Below are positions 60,585 through 64,000 of a DNA stretch of 64,000 nt, piece after piece. Source of the DNA: Streptomyces monomycini (GTDB lineage: Bacteria; Actinomycetota; Actinomycetes; Streptomycetales; Streptomycetaceae); contig NZ_JAFIQY010000001.1 in the NCBI RefSeq assembly GCF_022271435.1, positions 248,001 to 312,000 of the forward strand. Direction: 5' to 3'. A model generated the notes under the pieces. It was not told the origin of the DNA and searched no databases. It worked only from the letters and a program-made list of their open reading frames with translations. Every line of letters starts with the position of its first letter. Position 1 is the stretch's first letter. A program made the position numbers and the translations under genes.

Positions 60585-63500
60585 TCATCCCCCCGTGACC
60601 GCCTCCGCCGCGGTGCGTCCCAGCAGGGTGTGCAGGAGTCTGGTGGCCGGCAGGGAGGAGTGGAGGTAGACGTGTTCGTTGCGGTGTTCCACGGCGGTCA
60701 GGAGAGCGCGGAAGGTGGCCTCGGCCTCCTCGGTACGGCCTGCGTGCTGCTGGGCCTGGCCCAGCAGGCCCAGGTGGAGCGGGTGGCGCAAGTACGTTCT
60801 GCTGCTGCGCAGTTCGGTAAGGGAGACGTGCATGAGGCCGAGGCCTTCGTCCTCCTGGCCCGAGTGGGTCAGGCCCCAGCCCTTCAGTACGCCGAGCAGG
60901 GCCTTCCAGTAGAGCAGTCCGTGTTCGCCTGCCAGCCGTACGCCCTCCGCGCCCGAGGAGCGGGCCGTTGCCGCGTCGCCCTCCCAGGCGGCCACCACCG
61001 CGTCCGCGTACAGGGCGAAGCACCGGTCCGAGGGGCGGCTCTCGAACTTGGTCAGGCGCAGCAGCTCCCGTCGGCGCGTTCCGGCGGTGCGCCGGTTGCC
61101 CAGCAGCCAGTGGGTGAAGGCGTTGTAGGAACGGCAGGAGACGCGCGGGTCGTGCTGGAAGGTGCGGGCCAGGGCGTGCCCCTCCCCGGCGAAACGATCC
61201 GCCATGGCGACCGCGTACTCCAGCTCGCTGAGCGCCTCGGTCAGCCGGCCGCGTACGTGCAGCACGATGCCCTCGCCGTACGCCGCGCCCAGGCATCCCA
61301 CCGGCGCACCGGTGGACTCCCGCATCTCCCGCAGCAGCCCGGAGAACTGCCGCGAGTCCTCGTAACGGCCGGTGACCAGGTACGCCGCGCACAGCGCCCA
61401 CAGGACCGAGGGGTCCTCGGGGGCATGGGTGACCGCGCTCAGCGCCCGGCCGTGGGTCAATTCCGACTCGGCCTCCGGGTGGCCGTAGCCACGTGTGGTC
61501 GCCAGTACTTGGCCCAGCTGGATGCGCAGTTGCTGCTCCAGCCGGACTGCCGACGGGTCGTCGGGGCAGAGCAGGCCCACCAGGTGCAGTGCCCGGCGCA
61601 GCCACATCTCCACCTGCTCGTAGGCCCATTGCTGTTCGGCCTGTTCGGCGGCGCGCAGCAGTCTGGGAAGAGCGCGCTCGACGGGGACGGCGTCCTTGGC
61701 CTGCCACGAGTGGTCGGCGACCCGCTCGATCTCTTCCCGCCCGGCCCGTCCCCGGGCGCACAGCGCCTCGGCGACCCGGGCGTGCAGCCGCTGCCGGTCC
61801 TCGGAGGGCAGCTCCTCGATGAGCGTCTCCCGTACCAGGGCGTGGGCGAAGTGCAGCCGGCCCGGGTGGTGCGGGTCCTCGGCGAGCAGGCCCGCGCGGA
61901 TCGCCGTCTCCAGCGCGGCGGGAACCGGTTCGCCGGCCGGGACGGAGCGTCTCAGCAGGTCGGTGTCGACCTCGGTACCGATGACGGCGCACACCCGCAG
62001 GACGCGCAGCACCGGCTCGGGAAGGGCGTCGAACCGCTGGTGCAGCGCGTCCCGCACACCGGTCGGGACGCGGGCCAGGAGTACGGCGACCGCGTCGGAC
62101 CGGTGCAGGCTGCGCGCGTCCCCGAGAAGTGAGAGCAGCTGCATGACGAAGTACGGGTTGCCCTCGCTCCGCCGGTGCAGCACCTCCACGACCTCCGGGT
62201 CCACGCCCGGCCCGGCCTGGGCGTCCACGAGCGCGGCGACGGCCTGCCGGGACAGCCCTCCCAGGCGCAGGGTCTCCGTCCGCGGTCCGCGCAGGACTTC
62301 GGAGAGGGTGCGGCGGAGCGAGTCGTCCGACTCGGCTTCGAACTCGCGGGCGGTCAGCACGATGCCGAGCGGTTGGCCCTGCCGGCGGGTGCTCAGCAGC
62401 CTGAGCAGTTCCAGCGAGGCGGTGTCGGCCCACTGCAGGTCTTCCAGGAACAGGACGAACGGGCTCTGCCGGGCCAGGGTGAGCAGGACCTCGCACACCG
62501 CGTCGTGGGTGAGGAAACGTGCCTGGCCCCAGTCGGATTCCGCGCCGGTCCCGTCGGGGCCGTCGGCCGCCGGGCGTTCGGGCAGGAGGGGGGTGAGCAG
62601 GGCGCCGAAGGGCTGGGCGACCCGGGAGAACGCGTCGGCGCGGGTGAGGGCGAGCCGCCGCAGGACCTGGGTCCACAGCCAGTAGGGCGGGACGCCCTCG
62701 CCGGGGAAGCAGTGGCCCCACACCACTTCGGGACCGCCGTCCGCTTCGAGACGTGCCGCGAGTTCGAGGAGCAGCCGGGTCTTGCCGACGCCGGCGGGGC
62801 CCAGGACGGCGGCCACGGGCCCGTGGCCGACCAGGGCGCTCGCCGCGGCGGCCGTCAGGCGGTGCAGTTCCTGGCCGCGCCCGGTGAACGGGGACGGGGC
62901 GGCGGTGCCGCCGACGGGCTCCTCGCGGGTGCCGCCGACGGGCTCCTCGCGCCGTTCGGGCGCCCGGGGTGTGCCCGTGTGACCGTCGGCCGCCGCACCG
63001 TGCCCGCGCCCTTCGGTCTCCGGGTGCCCGGCCGGGTACGCCGGCCGCTCCGCCTCGGCGGGCCCCGCCCCGGGGCCGCGGAGCGTGCTCGCCGCCTCGT
63101 GCGGCGGCGGTTCCTTGCCCACCCAGTCCGGGCGGTGGGCGGGCGGGCCCTCCAGTCCGGTGCCGTGCGCCTCCGGGTCCTGGCGGAGGATCGACGTGCG
63201 GACCCGGCGGAGTTCGGACGTCGTGCCGACCCCGAAGTCTTCGGCCAGGTGGTGGCGGGTCCGCTCATACACCTCCAGGGCCTCCGCCTGGCGCCCCAGC
63301 CGCGACAGCGCCGTCATCAGATGGCCGACCAGACGCTCGCGCGCGGGGTGGCGGCGGGCCTCGGCTTCGAGGCCCGCCGCCACTTCCTCGGCCGCCCCCA
63401 GCGCCAACTGGGCTTCCGCGCCGGCCTCCACCGCCGAGAGCCGGAGCTGTTCCAGCCGGTTCGTCTCGTCGTTCAGCGAGGGGTGCGCGTCGAACTCCGC

Positions 63501-63974
63501 GTACGGCGAGCCGCGCCACAGGCCGAGCGCGGTGGTGAGCCGGTCGCGGGCGCCGCCCGGGTCACCGGCTTCGAGCAGGCGCCGCCCCTCGGTCACCAGG
63601 TGCTCGAACCGGAATACGTCGATCTCCTGCGGGTCCAGCTCCAGTACGTACCCCGGCGAGCGGTGGCGCAGGAGTGGCGCGCGCTCGGGGGCGGCCGCGG
63701 GGTCGAGGGCGCGGCGCAGGTGCGAGACGTAGCTCTGCAGGGTGGCGACCGCGTGGCGCGGCGGCTCCTGGCCCCACAGCTCCTCGACGAGCAGTTCGGT
63801 GGGCACCACCCGGCCCAGGCGGACGAGCAGCAGCGCGAGAAGGGCCCGCTGGCGCGGTGGTCCGAGCGGCCGGTCACGCCCCTCGTGCCGTACGGACATG
63901 GTGCCCAGAACACTCAGCCGGGGAACGTCGGCACCCTCGCTCCGTAAAGGACTCGCTATGGGGGGTTCGGGCAT
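60585..63974 (-). CDS. Large SARP-family regulator with AAA ATPase and TPR-like C-terminus
   Basis: 1129 residues. The N-terminal winged helix (about 20-100, with 'PPRQRALLALLLVRLGRVVPTELLVEELWG' in parts) is followed by a BTAD domain (about 105-250) and a linker of near-identical 'PVGGTREE' units (about 340-360). The AAA16-type ATPase has Walker A 'VLGPAGVGKTRLLLEL' (about 395) and 'FVLFLEDLQWAD'. The C-terminal half is TPR-like helical. It is likely a pathway or pleiotropic activator. ATG 63974 lies 26 bases from the window end. The polyprenyl operon directly downstream is a possible target. Confidence 0.85.
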   Translation of the reverse strand: MPEPPIASPLRSEGADVPRLSVLGTMSVRHEGRDRPLGPPRQRALLALLLVRLGRVVPTELLVEELWGQEPPRHAVATLQSYVSHLRRALDPAAAPERAPLLRHRSPGYVLELDPQEIDVFRFEHLVTEGRRLLEAGDPGGARDRLTTALGLWRGSPYAEFDAHPSLNDETNRLEQLRLSAVEAGAEAQLALGAAEEVAAGLEAEARRHPARERLVGHLMTALSRLGRQAEALEVYERTRHHLAEDFGVGTTSELRRVRTSILRQDPEAHGTGLEGPPAHRPDWVGKEPPPHEAASTLRGPGAGPAEAERPAYPAGHPETEGRGHGAAADGHTGTPRAPERREEPVGGTREEPVGGTAAPSPFTGRGQELHRLTAAAASALVGHGPVAAVLGPAGVGKTRLLLELAARLEADGGPEVVWGHCFPGEGVPPYWLWTQVLRRLALTRADAFSRVAQPFGALLTPLLPERPAADGPDGTGAESDWGQARFLTHDAVCEVLLTLARQSPFVLFLEDLQWADTASLELLRLLSTRRQGQPLGIVLTAREFEAESDDSLRRTLSEVLRGPRTETLRLGGLSRQAVAALVDAQAGPGVDPEVVEVLHRRSEGNPYFVMQLLSLLGDARSLHRSDAVAVLLARVPTGVRDALHQRFDALPEPVLRVLRVCAVIGTEVDTDLLRRSVPAGEPVPAALETAIRAGLLAEDPHHPGRLHFAHALVRETLIEELPSEDRQRLHARVAEALCARGRAGREEIERVADHSWQAKDAVPVERALPRLLRAAEQAEQQWAYEQVEMWLRRALHLVGLLCPDDPSAVRLEQQLRIQLGQVLATTRGYGHPEAESELTHGRALSAVTHAPEDPSVLWALCAAYLVTGRYEDSRQFSGLLREMRESTGAPVGCLGAAYGEGIVLHVRGRLTEALSELEYAVAMADRFAGEGHALARTFQHDPRVSCRSYNAFTHWLLGNRRTAGTRRRELLRLTKFESRPSDRCFALYADAVVAAWEGDAATARSSGAEGVRLAGEHGLLYWKALLGVLKGWGLTHSGQEDEGLGLMHVSLTELRSSRTYLRHPLHLGLLGQAQQHAGRTEEAEATFRALLTAVEHRNEHVYLHSSLPATRLLHTLLGRTAAEAVTGG

Positions 63975-64000
63975 CTCGTTCTCAATCGTTCTCGCGCCGG

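Overview
The window is very GC-rich, with strong G/C preference at third codon positions, GTG/TTG starts, short start/stop overlaps, rare TTA (bldA-type) leucine codons, two SARP regulators, and secreted hemopexin-repeat and DUF4394 proteins. This points to the chromosome of a Streptomyces or close relative. No tRNA, rRNA, CRISPR array or intact insertion sequence was recognised.

Region A (1-17887, all +) reads as one cluster for a C7-cyclitol (carba-sugar) pseudo-oligosaccharide, partly parallel to the acarbose (acb) cluster. It has an ABC-2 exporter permease, a maltokinase-like kinase, two GT5-like glycosyltransferases (one fused to a HAD phosphatase), a GlgC-like nucleotidyltransferase, a PfkB kinase, a MalQ amylomaltase and a sedoheptulose-7-phosphate cyclase (probable 2-epi-5-epi-valiolone synthase). 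A cupin, a ROK kinase, an RmlD-like reductase, a GMC oxidoreductase and an aldo/keto reductase follow. No aminotransferase is present, and the cluster may continue left of the window.

Region B (17888-33686) is mostly ordinary or decaying streptomycete sequence. It holds remnants of a NACHT-type protein and an FAD oxidoreductase, a CobB homologue coupled to a secreted nitrilase-like protein, a SCO2322-like secreted protein, a hemopexin-repeat protein, a DUF4394 protein, a PucR regulator beside a carotenoid oxygenase, a Gmad2-LysM protein, a truncated SDR, an alpha/beta hydrolase, a small zinc-ribbon-like protein and a CPA2 antiporter containing a TTA codon.

Region C (33844-53068) looks like a second and unusual biosynthetic cluster. 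It has two alkaline-phosphatase-superfamily 'sulfatases' with Thr in place of the formylglycine Cys, two B12-type radical SAM enzymes and two PAPS-type sulfotransferases. It also has a lone CysD, an adenine-phosphoribosyltransferase-like protein, a HAD phosphatase, an APH-type kinase, a rubrerythrin, a methyltransferase and a gyrase-B-type ATPase fused to a methyltransferase. A StrR/ParB-type regulator with a TTA codon, an FAD/NAD(P) protein, an amidinotransferase-fold enzyme and a DUF6027 protein complete it. Sulfate activation, sulfotransfer and an adenine-type PRTase together suggest a sulfated or sulfamoylated nucleoside (compare ascamycin and nucleocidin); this is inference.

Region D (53310-64000) holds an MHS-type MFS transporter, an AfsR-like SARP, a three-gene operon (small protein, polyprenyl synthetase, Lcp/MpaB-type oxygenase) that looks like a small terpenoid unit, and a large SARP-ATPase regulator.
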